Below, piece after piece: positions 7,890-17,054 of a stretch of 64,000 nucleotides of DNA. Position numbers and translations under genes: made by a program. The DNA is from Candidatus Aalborgicola defluviihabitans (GTDB lineage Bacteria > Pseudomonadota > Gammaproteobacteria > Burkholderiales > Burkholderiaceae_C). Numbering within the stretch: position 1 is the stretch's first letter; every line of letters begins with the position of its first letter. Where the stretch lies: contig JADIXX010000001.1 of the NCBI GenBank assembly GCA_016705575.1, positions 124,001 through 188,000 of the forward strand, written 5' to 3'. The notes under the pieces were generated by a model, which searched no databases, was not told the origin of the DNA, and worked only from the letters and a program-made list of their open reading frames with translations.

Positions 7890-8717
7890 GTGGCCTTTTA
7901 TTTGTTTTGTGGCCTGGCCCTGCTCCTGGCCTTGGGCTTGCTGGGCCAGCCCTACTGGCTGGATTACCGGCGCAACCGGGTGCGCGAAGCCGCATTCCCG
8001 GCAGCTTGGCGCAAGATTCTGCGCGAACGCGTACCCCTGATCCGCAAACTACCGCAGCATCTGCAATTGCAGCTTAAAAAGCATATGCAAGTGTTCATTG
8101 CCGAAAAGGCGTTTCTGGGTTGTGACGGACTGCGCGTGACCGACGAGATGCGCGTCGTCATCGCGGCACAAGCCTGTCTGCTGATTCTCAATCGGGCCAC
8201 GGACTACTTCGCCAATGTGCGCCAGATTTTGGTCTACCCCAGTGCCTTCGTCGTTAACCGTGTGACGGTGGACAGTGCCGGAGTGCAGCAGGAGCAGCGT
8301 CAGGCGCTGTCGGGTGAATCCTGGTCGCAGGGGCAGGTCATTCTGTCGTGGGACGACACCGTGCACGGCGCAGCGGTGGCGGATGACGGCCGCAACGTAG
8401 TAATCCATGAATTTGCCCACCAGCTGGACCAGGAAAACGGTGCAGCGCAGGGGGCTCCGCCACCCTTGCTGGGTGATACCGAATACGATGGTGCGCGCTG
8501 GTCTCAGGTGTTTCACGCGGCCTTTGCGCACCTTCAGGCAGAGGCGAGCCAAGGTGTGCAGGGAGTGCTGGACCACTACGGCGCCAAGAACCCTGGGGAA
8601 TTTTTCGCTGTGGTATCCGAAGTGTTCTTCGAGCAGCCGCAGGCATTGGCCGCCGAGTACCCGGCGCTGTACCAGGAGCTACAGGGTTACTACAAGCTGG
8701 ACCCTGCGTCCTGGTAG
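7890..8717 (+). CDS. mtfA: MtfA-type zinc metallopeptidase (DUF980)
   Basis: MtfA is a zinc-dependent peptidase that in enterobacteria binds and inactivates the repressor Mlc, linking it to glucose PTS control. This 275-residue protein has the HEFAHQLD zinc motif (HExxH) near residue 175 and the downstream E of EFFAVVSEVFFE as third ligand. An N-terminal hydrophobic segment (FYLFCGLALLLALGLLG) should anchor it in the membrane; E. coli MtfA is soluble. The GTG at 7890 is chosen because GGAG precedes it; a TTG at 7872 lacks a ribosome site. Confidence 0.88.
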   Translation: MAFYLFCGLALLLALGLLGQPYWLDYRRNRVREAAFPAAWRKILRERVPLIRKLPQHLQLQLKKHMQVFIAEKAFLGCDGLRVTDEMRVVIAAQACLLILNRATDYFANVRQILVYPSAFVVNRVTVDSAGVQQEQRQALSGESWSQGQVILSWDDTVHGAAVADDGRNVVIHEFAHQLDQENGAAQGAPPPLLGDTEYDGARWSQVFHAAFAHLQAEASQGVQGVLDHYGAKNPGEFFAVVSEVFFEQPQALAAEYPALYQELQGYYKLDPASW

Positions 8718-8722
8718 AGTGA

Positions 8723-9700
8723 TTAGTACAGGCCGCGCACCCGGGCCTGCAGGCGGCTCAGGCCCAAGAGGGCATTGGTAAACGGCGTGGCCGCGCCGGT
8801 GAGCGTGCCCAGTTCTTTGACCACGGTGACCAGCGCATCCAGTTCGATCGCCTTGCCGGCTTCGACATCCTGCAACATCGACGTCTTGAATGCGCCCAAT
8901 TTGATGGTGACCTGGTGCCGGTCTTCGGGCTCCTGTGCAATGGGGATGCCGATGTGTGCACCTATCTCCTTGGCCTCTAACATCACGCGAGACACAAATT
9001 CGCGCACCAAAGGGTCGCCCAAAATCAGATCGGTGGTGGCACCCGTGAGCGCGCTGATGGGGTTAACCGTCATGTTGCCCCACAGCTTGTACCAGACGTC
9101 CTTTTGTATCTGGGCTGACACCGTGGTGGCAAATCCGGCGCGGGTCAGCAGTTCACCCAGCGCCTGCACTCGTGGCGTTGCCTGCCCCGAAGGTTCACCG
9201 ATGATGAGACCGTTGCCAAAGTGGTGGCGAATGACCCCGGGTGCATCCACCGAGCAACTGGCATGCACCACGCAGCCGATGACATTTTTGGCGGGAATGG
9301 ATGCGGCAATTTCACCGTTAGGGTCAACCGCATGCAGTTGGTGGCCTTCCCACGTGCCACCAAAGCTCTGAAAAAACCACCACGGTACGCCATTCATGGC
9401 AGTCAGTACCACCGTGTCTGGACCAATCAGTGGGCCCATCTGGCTGGCTACCTCGGCCAGGGCAGGGGCCTTGACGGCCACCACGACCAAATCCTGCACA
9501 CCCAGGTCGCTCGCCTGGGCACTGGCCGCCACGGCGTGTTGGGTCGCACCCAGTCGCAAACCCTGGGTCTGCAAGGTCTTCAGGGTGGCGCCACGGGCCA
9601 GCACGTTTACGGTACAGCCGGCGTCGGCCAGTTTGGCGCCTATCCAGCCACCGATGGCGCCGCAACCGACGATGCCTACGCGGGAAAAGTCCGTGTTCAT
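8723..9700 (-). CDS. panE: 2-dehydropantoate 2-reductase (PanE/ApbA family)
   Basis: NADPH-dependent reduction of ketopantoate to pantoate in the pantothenate/CoA pathway. The 325 residues start with the Rossmann motif VGIVGCGAIGGWIGAKLADAG. They include the catalytic lysine region KDVWYKLWGNMTVNPISALTG (about residues 185-205) and the C-terminal helical domain with a conserved acidic patch (GKAIELDALVTVVKELG). Members of this family also include other ketoacid reductases, so the exact substrate is inferred. Transcribed away from the DnaA-box region. Confidence 0.85.
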   Translation of the reverse strand: MNTDFSRVGIVGCGAIGGWIGAKLADAGCTVNVLARGATLKTLQTQGLRLGATQHAVAASAQASDLGVQDLVVVAVKAPALAEVASQMGPLIGPDTVVLTAMNGVPWWFFQSFGGTWEGHQLHAVDPNGEIAASIPAKNVIGCVVHASCSVDAPGVIRHHFGNGLIIGEPSGQATPRVQALGELLTRAGFATTVSAQIQKDVWYKLWGNMTVNPISALTGATTDLILGDPLVREFVSRVMLEAKEIGAHIGIPIAQEPEDRHQVTIKLGAFKTSMLQDVEAGKAIELDALVTVVKELGTLTGAATPFTNALLGLSRLQARVRGLY

Positions 9701-9794
9701 GGTTCCACCTCCTGATGGGGGGTGCCTCGTGGGGTGGCGCGGGTGCGCGCTGGACAGGCACCGTGCTGGAGCGCCCTATTGGTGCGGCCTTTGA

Positions 9795-9846
9795 GGTTTG
9801 TAAACATAGTTATCCACAAGGTGCCCCACAGAAAACGGGGGTAAGT
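9795..9846 (+). repeat. DnaA-box-bearing element, copy A
   Basis: Contains a perfect DnaA box TTATCCACA at 9810-9818 inside a longer segment (TTTGTAAACAT, then the box, then CCCCACAG and GGGGTAAGT). The segment recurs at 24184-24236 with the same order and spacing. It lies about 95 bases upstream of panE. Confidence 0.6.
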
Positions 9847-10024
9847 CGGTTCATTGGGTGCGTGAAAGGTGGCCGTCGACAGGGTCACAATTTTCACTAT
9901 CATACAGGCCGCTATCATTGGTGAAATACCAAGAAAAGTTCTCGGGTTAACCCTGAATTTCTTGACTTTCTAATTCATTTGAACAAGAAAGCCAGTCATC
10001 CACCCCCTCGCAGGGCCTTTTGGG

Positions 10025-10033
10025 TTATCCACA
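10025..10033 (+). promoter_or_regulatory. Isolated perfect DnaA box
   Basis: TTATCCACA within GGGTTATCCACAGAACG. A single box without an AT-rich unwinding region or a neighbouring dnaA/dnaN gene is not a chromosomal origin. Confidence 0.45.
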
Positions 10034-10119
10034 GAACGCAAGATAGTCAGTCCCGAGTAAGAATTGACGCGTCTTTCCACCCGTGCGCCAGAAACGTTGA
10101 TCACCGGAACCCATTTGGA

Positions 10120-10995
10120 TTATTGCGTGTCATGCAGCGCAGGGGGGCGCCACTTGGCGAGGTGGTTCTCAACGATGGTCATGGTGTATTCAGCAGCCAG
10201 AGCGACCACCATGATGATCACAATGGCCGCATACATGCCGGCTGCGTCGAACGATCCTTTGGCTACATTAATCAGCAAGCCAATACCATATCGCGCACCC
10301 ACGAATTCGCCCACGATCGCTCCCACGATTGCAAAACCAAAGCTTACGTGCAGCGACGCGAAGATCCAGCTCATGGCCGAGGGGATCACCACCGCACGCG
10401 TTAGCTGCCAGTCCTTGGCACCCAGAATCTGGGCGTTGGCCAGCAGGTTGCGATCGGCTTCGCGCACGCCCTGGAAGGCATTGGAAAACACCACGAAGAA
10501 GACCATGACAAAAGACAGTGCCACCTTGGATGTGAGCCCCAGGCCGAAAATCATGATGAAGATCGGCGCCAAGACCACGCGCGGAACCGAATTGATCACC
10601 TTGATATAGACCGAAAATACATCGGCCAACATGCGGTTGCGTCCCAACGCAATGCCGGCAACGATGCCTGCCACAGCGCCGCTAAAAAAGCCCAGAAAAG
10701 ATTCCTCCATGGTGACCCACAGGTGGTACCACAGCGGGCCTTCGGAAGTTCCTTCGGTTATCCACTCGTAGAGCCGCTTGACGATGGCGGTTGGGCTGGA
10801 AAAGAAAAATTCATCGATGAGCTTGGTGCGGCTAAGCACTTCCCAACCACCCAGGAAAACTACCAGAATGAAATAGCGCCAAAAATAGACAGACTGCGTG
10901 CGCCTGCGCATGGCGAGCGCGGCGGCGGCTTCAATTTCAGCATCTGAAGTGCCGGGCTGGAACACGATGTCTTTGGAGAGTGTTATATCGGTCAT
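10120..10995 (-). CDS. NitT/TauT-type ABC transporter permease
   Basis: Membrane channel subunit (291 residues) of the SsuC/TauC group. It has an N-terminal cytoplasmic stretch, about six transmembrane segments, and the EAA-loop EADRNLLANAQILGAKDWQLTRAVVIPSAMSWI that contacts the ATPase. Permease, ATPase and binding protein are in one minus-strand operon (binding protein first). The substrate class (nitrate, sulfonate, thiamine precursor, other) cannot be decided from this subunit. The start ATG lies 15 bases after the ATPase stop. Confidence 0.92.
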   Translation of the reverse strand: MTDITLSKDIVFQPGTSDAEIEAAAALAMRRRTQSVYFWRYFILVVFLGGWEVLSRTKLIDEFFFSSPTAIVKRLYEWITEGTSEGPLWYHLWVTMEESFLGFFSGAVAGIVAGIALGRNRMLADVFSVYIKVINSVPRVVLAPIFIMIFGLGLTSKVALSFVMVFFVVFSNAFQGVREADRNLLANAQILGAKDWQLTRAVVIPSAMSWIFASLHVSFGFAIVGAIVGEFVGARYGIGLLINVAKGSFDAAGMYAAIVIIMVVALAAEYTMTIVENHLAKWRPPALHDTQ

Positions 10996-11010
10996 GTGTT
11001 GGATTCTTCC

Positions 11011-11826
11011 TTAGGCAGCCAGGGCTTCTTCACGCGCCGCGCCGCGCTGCACTTCGTCGCGCAGGTCATTCCAGATCGTTTGGGACAATTCGATAAATGC
11101 CTTGTCATAGCGGATCTCGCTGACGACGCGGGGCCGTGGAAGGTTGATGGGGTATACCGACTTCACAGTGGCCGGGCCAGACGTCAGCACGTAGACCTTG
11201 TCTGCCAGAGCAATGGCTTCTTCCAGGTCGTGGGTGACAAAAACGACCGAGGCCTTGGCCTGCGACCATAGCTTGAGCAATTCCTCGTGCATCAGAATCC
11301 TTGTTTGCACATCCAGCGCGGAGAAGGGCTCGTCCATCAGCAAAATTTGGGGTTCATTGATGAACGTTTGCGCCAGCGAGACACGCTTGCGCATGCCGCC
11401 AGATAGCTGGTGGGGGTACTTGGTTTCGTGGCCGGAGAGGTTGACACGTGCCAGCCATTGGCGGGCCTTGTCGTAGGCCTGCAATTTGGGAACACCACGA
11501 AACAATGGGCCTGCCACCACGTTGTCAATCACGTTGCGCCAGGGAAAGAGTGCATCGGTTTGAAACGCAAAGCCGATGCCGGGGTGGATGCCGTTGACCG
11601 GCTCACCCATCACGCGTACCTGTCCGCTGGACGGTTTTGCCAAACCGGTGACCAGGTTCAAGGTGGTGGACTTGCCGCAGCCGGTGGGGCCGACCACGGC
11701 CACAAATTCCCCACGCGCGACGGACATGTTGAAGTCCCTGAGCGCCGTCATGGACTTGCCGTCAGGCGTGAGAAATCTACGGCTGACATTGATGAGTTCA
11801 ATGGCCGGACTATTGGCTGTATTCAT
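11011..11826 (-). CDS. NitT/TauT-type ABC transporter ATP-binding protein
   Basis: Cytoplasmic ATPase (271 residues) of the SsuB/TauB group: Walker A VGPTGCGKST near residue 42, Q-loop FAFQTDALFPW, signature HQLSGGMRKRVSLA, Walker B ILLMDEPFSALD and the H-loop VFVTHDLEEAIALADK. It starts immediately after the stop of the binding-protein gene and is followed by the permease gene, so it should be made from the same transcript. Confidence 0.94.
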   Translation of the reverse strand: MNTANSPAIELINVSRRFLTPDGKSMTALRDFNMSVARGEFVAVVGPTGCGKSTTLNLVTGLAKPSSGQVRVMGEPVNGIHPGIGFAFQTDALFPWRNVIDNVVAGPLFRGVPKLQAYDKARQWLARVNLSGHETKYPHQLSGGMRKRVSLAQTFINEPQILLMDEPFSALDVQTRILMHEELLKLWSQAKASVVFVTHDLEEAIALADKVYVLTSGPATVKSVYPINLPRPRVVSEIRYDKAFIELSQTIWNDLRDEVQRGAAREEALAA

Positions 11827-12837
11827 TTACTTGACGTTCTTGACGAACTCGGTGGTGTAGGTCTTGCTTAGGTCAACAGTTTTGCCTTTGACGTTCTTGG
11901 AGAAGCCGGACAACACCATCAGAACTGTCTCAGGCCCGCCCGCTGGCATGACACCATCTGCCGTAAACATGCTCTTGCCATCGGCCAGAGCCTTGATGTA
12001 GCCCTCCTTGTCGCCAGCGTAGAAGTCCTTGGGCATCTTGTCGGCGATCTCGGCCGCGCTGTGGGTGTTGATGAACTTCAAAGTCTTAACGAAGGCATTG
12101 GCCAGCTTCTGCACCATGGGTTTGTTCTTCTCCACCCAGTCAGCGGACATGTACAGCGACGCCGCAGGGTAAGTTCCACCCAGCGCCGCCTTGGTTTTTT
12201 CAACGGTTCGCATGTCCACCAGAACGCGGGCGTCGCCGGTCTTGAGCAGGCGTGAGATGGTGGGCTCGGTGGTCATACCTGCCTGGATCTTGTCCTGCTG
12301 CATGGCGGCAATAAACGTGGTGCCGGCACCGACCGGGATGGTGCTGAATTCACCCAGCGGAACGCCGGCCTTGACCATCATGTATTGGGTCAGAAAGTTG
12401 GTCGATGAGCCCAGTCCGGTCACGCCCAGAGATTTACCGCGCAAATCGGCAAAAGATTTGATCTCGGGGTGCTTGTTGGACACCATTTCTACTTCGCCCG
12501 GTGCCTGGCTGAACTGAACCACGGATATGACCTGCTTGCCCTTGGTTTGCAGATCCACGCAGTGATCGTAAAACCCGACGACGCCTTGCACCGCACCTGC
12601 GAGCATTTCATTTTCGGCATCTACGCCCGAACCTTCGTTAAGCAATTCGACGTCAATACCTTCGGCCTTGAAATAGCCCAGTCCTTCGGCCAACTTGGCT
12701 GGAAGGTAAATTTGCTTTTCATAGCCGCCCACAATGATGGTGACTTTGTCTGCGGCATAGGCGGATGAAGCACCTGCCAGTGCTGCGGCCAGTGCGATGC
12801 AACTGAGCAATTTGCGGGAATGGATGGGTTTATTCAT
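11827..12837 (-). CDS. NMT1/SsuA-type periplasmic substrate-binding protein
   Basis: First gene of the importer operon. The ATG at 12837 follows AAGGAG and opens a 336-residue exported protein: signal peptide MNKPIHSRKLLSCIALAAALAGASSAYA, then a type-2 periplasmic binding fold (VTIIVGGYEKQIYLPAKLAEGLGYF). It resembles NMT1/THI5-like proteins for aromatic or sulfonated small molecules, and is distinct from the Liv-type proteins elsewhere in the window. A longer in-frame start at 12891 exists but lacks a ribosome site. Divergent from the response-regulator gene at 13034. Confidence 0.9.
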   Translation of the reverse strand: MNKPIHSRKLLSCIALAAALAGASSAYAADKVTIIVGGYEKQIYLPAKLAEGLGYFKAEGIDVELLNEGSGVDAENEMLAGAVQGVVGFYDHCVDLQTKGKQVISVVQFSQAPGEVEMVSNKHPEIKSFADLRGKSLGVTGLGSSTNFLTQYMMVKAGVPLGEFSTIPVGAGTTFIAAMQQDKIQAGMTTEPTISRLLKTGDARVLVDMRTVEKTKAALGGTYPAASLYMSADWVEKNKPMVQKLANAFVKTLKFINTHSAAEIADKMPKDFYAGDKEGYIKALADGKSMFTADGVMPAGGPETVLMVLSGFSKNVKGKTVDLSKTYTTEFVKNVK

Positions 12838-13033
12838 GGTGTCTCCTTGATGGGTTAAAAAAAATGGCCAGACCGGGCCTGTGATGGCCAAGCGTAGAAG
12901 CCCTTTGCTTTCGATTGGCTTTCAGTGTTGCGGGTCTAGGGTAAACACGGGGGCTGTAATAGGTAGGCAGGTTCGTGCGGATGCGTAACATGACCGGATA
13001 TTGCTGCGCAGTGTTGCGCGGCTCGGAGCAAGC

Positions 13034-13711
13034 ATGCGCATATTACTGGTGGAAGACAACGCAGAGTTGGCCGATTGGCTGGCGCGCGCACTACGCAAAG
13101 AGCAATACACCGTGGACTGGATCGCCAACGGTGCAGATGCAGATTTCGCTCTGCGCTCGGAGCGCTATAGCTTGGTCATCCTGGACCTTGCCCTGCCCAA
13201 GTTGGATGGCAATGAGGTGCTGCGCCGCCTGCGCGCACGCAAGGACGACACCCCGGTGTTGATCCTCTCAGCCAACAATTCCATCCAGAGCCGGGTCAGT
13301 GAGTTGGATCAGGGTGCGGATGATTACCTGGCCAAGCCCTTTGAAGTGGAGGAGCTTGAGGCCCGTATCCGTGTGCTGTTGCGCCGTGCATCACGTTTGA
13401 TCACACCGCTGGTGCAATGTGGCGATTTGGAGTTCAACACCAACACGCGCGAGTTCACGTTGGGTGGCAAGGAATTCGCGTGCACGCCGCGTGAGCGAGC
13501 CGTGCTGGAAGTGCTGATCACCAAAGCGACCACCACGGTCTCCAAGCAGGCGCTTGCCCAAAGCCTGTTCTCCATGGACGAAGACGTATCCGCCGACGCC
13601 ATCGAAATTTACGTGTACCGCCTGCGCAAGAAGCTCGACAACAGCCGAGTTGGCATCGTCACTTTGCGGGGGTTGGGCTACATGTTGCGGGAATCTGAAC
13701 GTGCTGCGTAG
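13034..13711 (+). CDS. OmpR-family response regulator (TctD/QseB-like)
   Basis: DNA-binding response regulator of 225 residues. The receiver domain starts MRILLVEDNAELADWLARAL, with phosphoacceptor Asp in LVILDLALPK near residue 51 and the conserved Lys in YLAKPFEVEELEARIR. A C-terminal winged helix ends in ADAIEIYVYRLRKKLD...VTLRGLGYML. The ATG at 13034 has GGAG just upstream. It overlaps the histidine kinase by 11 bases. The pairing and sequence resemble TctD/TctE regulators of carboxylate uptake, but the stimulus is unknown; the divergent ABC importer is a possible target. Confidence 0.93.
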   Translation: MRILLVEDNAELADWLARALRKEQYTVDWIANGADADFALRSERYSLVILDLALPKLDGNEVLRRLRARKDDTPVLILSANNSIQSRVSELDQGADDYLAKPFEVEELEARIRVLLRRASRLITPLVQCGDLEFNTNTREFTLGGKEFACTPRERAVLEVLITKATTTVSKQALAQSLFSMDEDVSADAIEIYVYRLRKKLDNSRVGIVTLRGLGYMLRESERAA

Positions 13712-15101
13712 CGTACGCAGCAAGTTACTTGCGTGGGTTCTGATCCCGTTGGTGGGCGCCGTCGCTCTCAATGCGGTGGCTACGTATCGAGATGCGGTTC
13801 ACACCGCCACGGTGGTGCAGGATCGCTTGTTGCTGGGATCCGCGCGCAATATGGGTGAGCAGATTCGCTACGAGGATGGCGCCTTCCATTACCAGATTCT
13901 GCCCTCGGCATTGGAGCTGTTTCAGTCGACCCAGCCGGACCGTATTTTTTACCGGATCACCACCGGTGAGGGGCAACTGTTGGCGGGCTACACGGACCTG
14001 TTGCGCCCCACCGACATGGTGCCGGGTAGCTCGCCATACTTTTTTAATGCCAGCATGCGCGACATGCCCGTGCGGGTGGTGGCCTTGCGCCAGCCGGTGA
14101 TTGGTGCGCCCAGCGAGGAACCCGTACTGGTTGAGGTGGCCCAGACACTGCAGGAGCACCAGCAACTGGCCAATACCCTGTGGGTGCGTGCCATGGGGCA
14201 GCAATTGTTGATTCTGGCGCTGGCGGCTGTCTTTATCGTGTTCGGATTGCATTGGGGTTTGCTGCCCTTGCTGCGCGTACGCGATGCAGTGCGCAACCGC
14301 AAGCCAGGCACGCTCCAACCATTGGCTATGGACGGTATACCGGTGGAACTGGTACCCCTAGTGGATTCGCTCAATGATTACATCCAGCGCCTGGAAGCCC
14401 ACGTTGGTGCCCAAGAGGTTTTCATCCAGAATGCGGCGCACCAGTTGCGAACCCCATTTGCTGTGCTCAATACCCAGCTCAACTATGCCGCCCGTACTGA
14501 TAACAACGAAGACCAACGTGAGTCGCTAGCGGCCGCACGACACACACTGCGCGAAGCCACGCGACTGGTGAACCAATTGCTAACCCTGTCCATGGCCGAA
14601 TCCATGGTGATCCCGGCGCACCTGGAAGCAGATGTTGACTGCAATGTAGTGGATGCGGTGCAGGAGGTGTTCGAGCGTTTGGTGGGGCCGGCACAGGCCA
14701 AATCCATCGATCTCGGATTTGAGCCCGATGGAAATGCGCCACCTACTCTGGCTATCGGCGCGGTCGCCTTGCGAGAAATTTTGACGAACCTGCTGGACAA
14801 CGCTATCCGCTATTGCCCGGCTGGCAGCCGAGTCACTGTTCGGCTACAGACCAGCATGCCGCAGCGCACGATTCTGGAGGTGGAGGACAACGGCCCCGGC
14901 ATACCTCCGATCAGTCGGGAACGGGTGTTCGAACGCTTCTACCGCATGGATGATCGTCTCTCAGACGGCAGTGGTTTAGGCTTGGCCATTGTGCGGGAAT
15001 TTGCCTCCAAGGCGGGCGCCAGCGTCGAGTTGGACACGCCGGCTGGTGGTACTGGACTGCTGGTGCGCGTCGTGTTTCCAATACCGCGCCCCGGCGCCTG
15101 A
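13701..15101 (+). CDS. Sensor histidine kinase (TctE-like)
   Basis: Membrane sensor of 466 residues starting at GTG 13701, inside the end of the response-regulator gene. TM1 is near residues 8-28, followed by a periplasmic sensor region of about 130 residues and TM2 near 165-190. Then come the phosphoacceptor motif NAAHQLRTPFAVL, the N-box DNAIRYCPAG, G1 VEDNGPGIP and G2 GSGLGLAIV. Domain layout and the two-TM periplasmic loop fit the 2CSK_N/TctE group. It presumably phosphorylates the upstream regulator. Confidence 0.93.
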   Translation: MLRSVRSKLLAWVLIPLVGAVALNAVATYRDAVHTATVVQDRLLLGSARNMGEQIRYEDGAFHYQILPSALELFQSTQPDRIFYRITTGEGQLLAGYTDLLRPTDMVPGSSPYFFNASMRDMPVRVVALRQPVIGAPSEEPVLVEVAQTLQEHQQLANTLWVRAMGQQLLILALAAVFIVFGLHWGLLPLLRVRDAVRNRKPGTLQPLAMDGIPVELVPLVDSLNDYIQRLEAHVGAQEVFIQNAAHQLRTPFAVLNTQLNYAARTDNNEDQRESLAAARHTLREATRLVNQLLTLSMAESMVIPAHLEADVDCNVVDAVQEVFERLVGPAQAKSIDLGFEPDGNAPPTLAIGAVALREILTNLLDNAIRYCPAGSRVTVRLQTSMPQRTILEVEDNGPGIPPISRERVFERFYRMDDRLSDGSGLGLAIVREFASKAGASVELDTPAGGTGLLVRVVFPIPRPGA

Positions 15102-15126
15102 TCCAGGTACCGTCAGTTCCCGTGTG

Positions 15127-16995
15127 TTAATGCACGGTCGCCGGAAAGTGCTGCTCCACCCAACCCTCAAACTGCTGGCACATGGCATCTTCTGACGTGC
15201 GGTTGTCGGCAATCAGTTCCGCACCATGCACGATGCGGATGGTGGCATCCAGATTGGCAATCGGTGCGGGTGGGTACTGGCGCTGTGCGGCCGCAGCCAT
15301 TTGTGCCTGTGCCTGCGCCCAGGCTTCGCCCACGGTCTGATTGCAACTGTCAGCCAGGTACTTGGCACTGAACGACTCGCCGGTAAGGCTCAGCAGGGTG
15401 TCGTTGTGGCTGATGCCGTTGCCGCGAGCCCAGTAATGCTCGGCCAATGCCGGGCCAATGGCCGGGTTGTCGGTGAGATAGCCGTAGGTGCGCTCGAAGT
15501 AGGCACGGGTCTGGTACACCGCCATGTTGGCCAACAGGTAGCCGTGGTAGGCAGCTGCGGACTCCTGGTTGAGCAGGTGCGGAATTGAAAGCAAGGGGCG
15601 CGGGCCGGTGGCCACGCGCAGAATGCGCAGCTCGGTGGCGCGCGCCAGTGCCAACACACCATCGGGCGTGAGCTGCTCGTCGGTCAATTGGTACAGCGCA
15701 CGTTCGAAATAGGGCACCACCAAAATACCGCGCTCATTGAATGCGGCAAAAGGCTGTGTGGTCTGGATGCGGGCGTGGATCAGCGCATCGGGAATGGGCT
15801 CACCCTGGGCATTGTGCGCATAGCGTTTGAGCCAGTCGGCGTCGTCGAGCAGGCTGTCGCAGAACATGGACTGTGTTTCTGCATAGGCCATCGAGGTGGG
15901 CGCAAATTCCTGCGAAAAACAGGGTGCGTTTTGCGTCACGTTGGCAAAGTGCGCTGCATGGCCACCTTCGTGGAACAGGGTGTTGATGGCGCGTGCACCG
16001 CTACCCACCTGGTCCGGCTTGGCATTGGCGGTGAAGTTGATTTGGCCCGGCACCCAGCGCTGCTGCGCATCAAAGAAGGGCGGAATGGGGCCGTGGCAAA
16101 AACCGTTTTGGTACTTGCCCTTGCGCTCCAGAAGGTCCAGTTGCAGGGTGGCACCCCGGTAGGCAATGCCCAGGTGGCGAAAGCTCGTGATCCAGCGTTC
16201 CAGGCCCTTGCCAAACGACAAGTAGGGATCAAGCTGGCGCGTGGTGTCGCCACTCACATAAAAGCGCAGGTTCCAGGGCTGTGTGGCATCAGCACCATGG
16301 GTGTGCACCAGATCGTTCAGAGCGCGGGTGTTGGCCTGAGCGGTGCGGGCTTCAAAGTCATCCAGAATGGCAAAGAGCTGCCCGGTGCTCATGCGCTCGT
16401 TCTTTTGCACCTTGAAGTCAAAGTAGTTGTCAAAACCTTGGGCGCGGGCAAACGCGTTGCGCTGTTTGACAATGTCCAGAAAGCCATTGGCCAGCACCCA
16501 GTGTTCCAGCGTCAGCATGGCGTCCAACGAGCTCTTGCGCGCGGCCATATTGGGGTTGGTGCCCATGTTGGTGGACAGGCCGCTGAGGCTGGCTTCTTCT
16601 TCCTCGCCGGCCTCGTTGATGTGGTGCAGTACCAGGTCGCGGCGTTTGGCAAACAGCGCGGATTCCATCTGGATCAACTGGTGCATGGCTGCTCGGGCCG
16701 CATCGCTGTCGATGATGTTGGCCTCGAACAATGCCAGCCAGCCCTGCAGGCCATGGCGCAATTCGGCAATGCCTGCGTCCGAGTGGGTGTCCGGCAGGCT
16801 GGCCAGTGCCTGGCGTACGGCGGCCAGGCGCTTTGGGTCAGAGATGAAGTTCTTGTAGGCCTCTTCGGCGCGGGTAAAACCCGCATCGTCGTTCGAGACA
16901 GCCATGTAGGTGTTCCAGAACAGGTCTTCCTTGGTCTTGTGAACGGTGAGGTACTCGGTGTTGAGGGTGCCAAACAACGCGCGTGCAGATAGCAT
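15127..16995 (-). CDS. M3-family metallopeptidase (oligopeptidase-like)
   Basis: Zinc peptidase of 622 residues. The ATG at 16995 follows AAGGAG and starts MLSARALFGTLNTEYLTVH. The active-site motif is LFHEGGHAAHF (HExxH with a following Glu about 25 residues later in MAYAETQSMF), as in the M3 family (PepF/thimet type). No signal peptide is seen, so it probably degrades oligopeptides in the cytoplasm. A longer open frame reaches 17412, but its first part is antisense to TerC codons and is not protein-like. Confidence 0.9.
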   Translation of the reverse strand: MLSARALFGTLNTEYLTVHKTKEDLFWNTYMAVSNDDAGFTRAEEAYKNFISDPKRLAAVRQALASLPDTHSDAGIAELRHGLQGWLALFEANIIDSDAARAAMHQLIQMESALFAKRRDLVLHHINEAGEEEEASLSGLSTNMGTNPNMAARKSSLDAMLTLEHWVLANGFLDIVKQRNAFARAQGFDNYFDFKVQKNERMSTGQLFAILDDFEARTAQANTRALNDLVHTHGADATQPWNLRFYVSGDTTRQLDPYLSFGKGLERWITSFRHLGIAYRGATLQLDLLERKGKYQNGFCHGPIPPFFDAQQRWVPGQINFTANAKPDQVGSGARAINTLFHEGGHAAHFANVTQNAPCFSQEFAPTSMAYAETQSMFCDSLLDDADWLKRYAHNAQGEPIPDALIHARIQTTQPFAAFNERGILVVPYFERALYQLTDEQLTPDGVLALARATELRILRVATGPRPLLSIPHLLNQESAAAYHGYLLANMAVYQTRAYFERTYGYLTDNPAIGPALAEHYWARGNGISHNDTLLSLTGESFSAKYLADSCNQTVGEAWAQAQAQMAAAAQRQYPPAPIANLDATIRIVHGAELIADNRTSEDAMCQQFEGWVEQHFPATVH

Positions 16996-17054
16996 GAAAA
17001 GGTCTCCTTGTGGGGTGACCGATTCTCGCAGCACCGCAATACCCGTGGCGCTGC

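Larger units (their letters stand above)
9701..10119. other. 419-bp intergenic region with DnaA boxes
   Basis: No gene is supported here. It holds the panE upstream region, a DnaA-box-bearing element (9795-9846) shared with 24184-24236, a short palindrome GGGTTAACCC at 9944-9953, and a second perfect DnaA box at 10025-10033. The rest is unremarkable, with an AT-richer stretch around 9890-9990. Confidence 0.6.

Noticed and set aside
9795..10033. Chromosomal replication origin
   Set aside because: There are only two DnaA boxes, over 200 bp apart, no AT-rich 13-mers, and no dnaA, dnaN, gidA or parAB nearby.
10120..12837. Assigning the ABC importer as tauABC or ssuABC
   Set aside because: No sulfonate monooxygenase gene is nearby and the binding protein is not distinctive enough to name the substrate.
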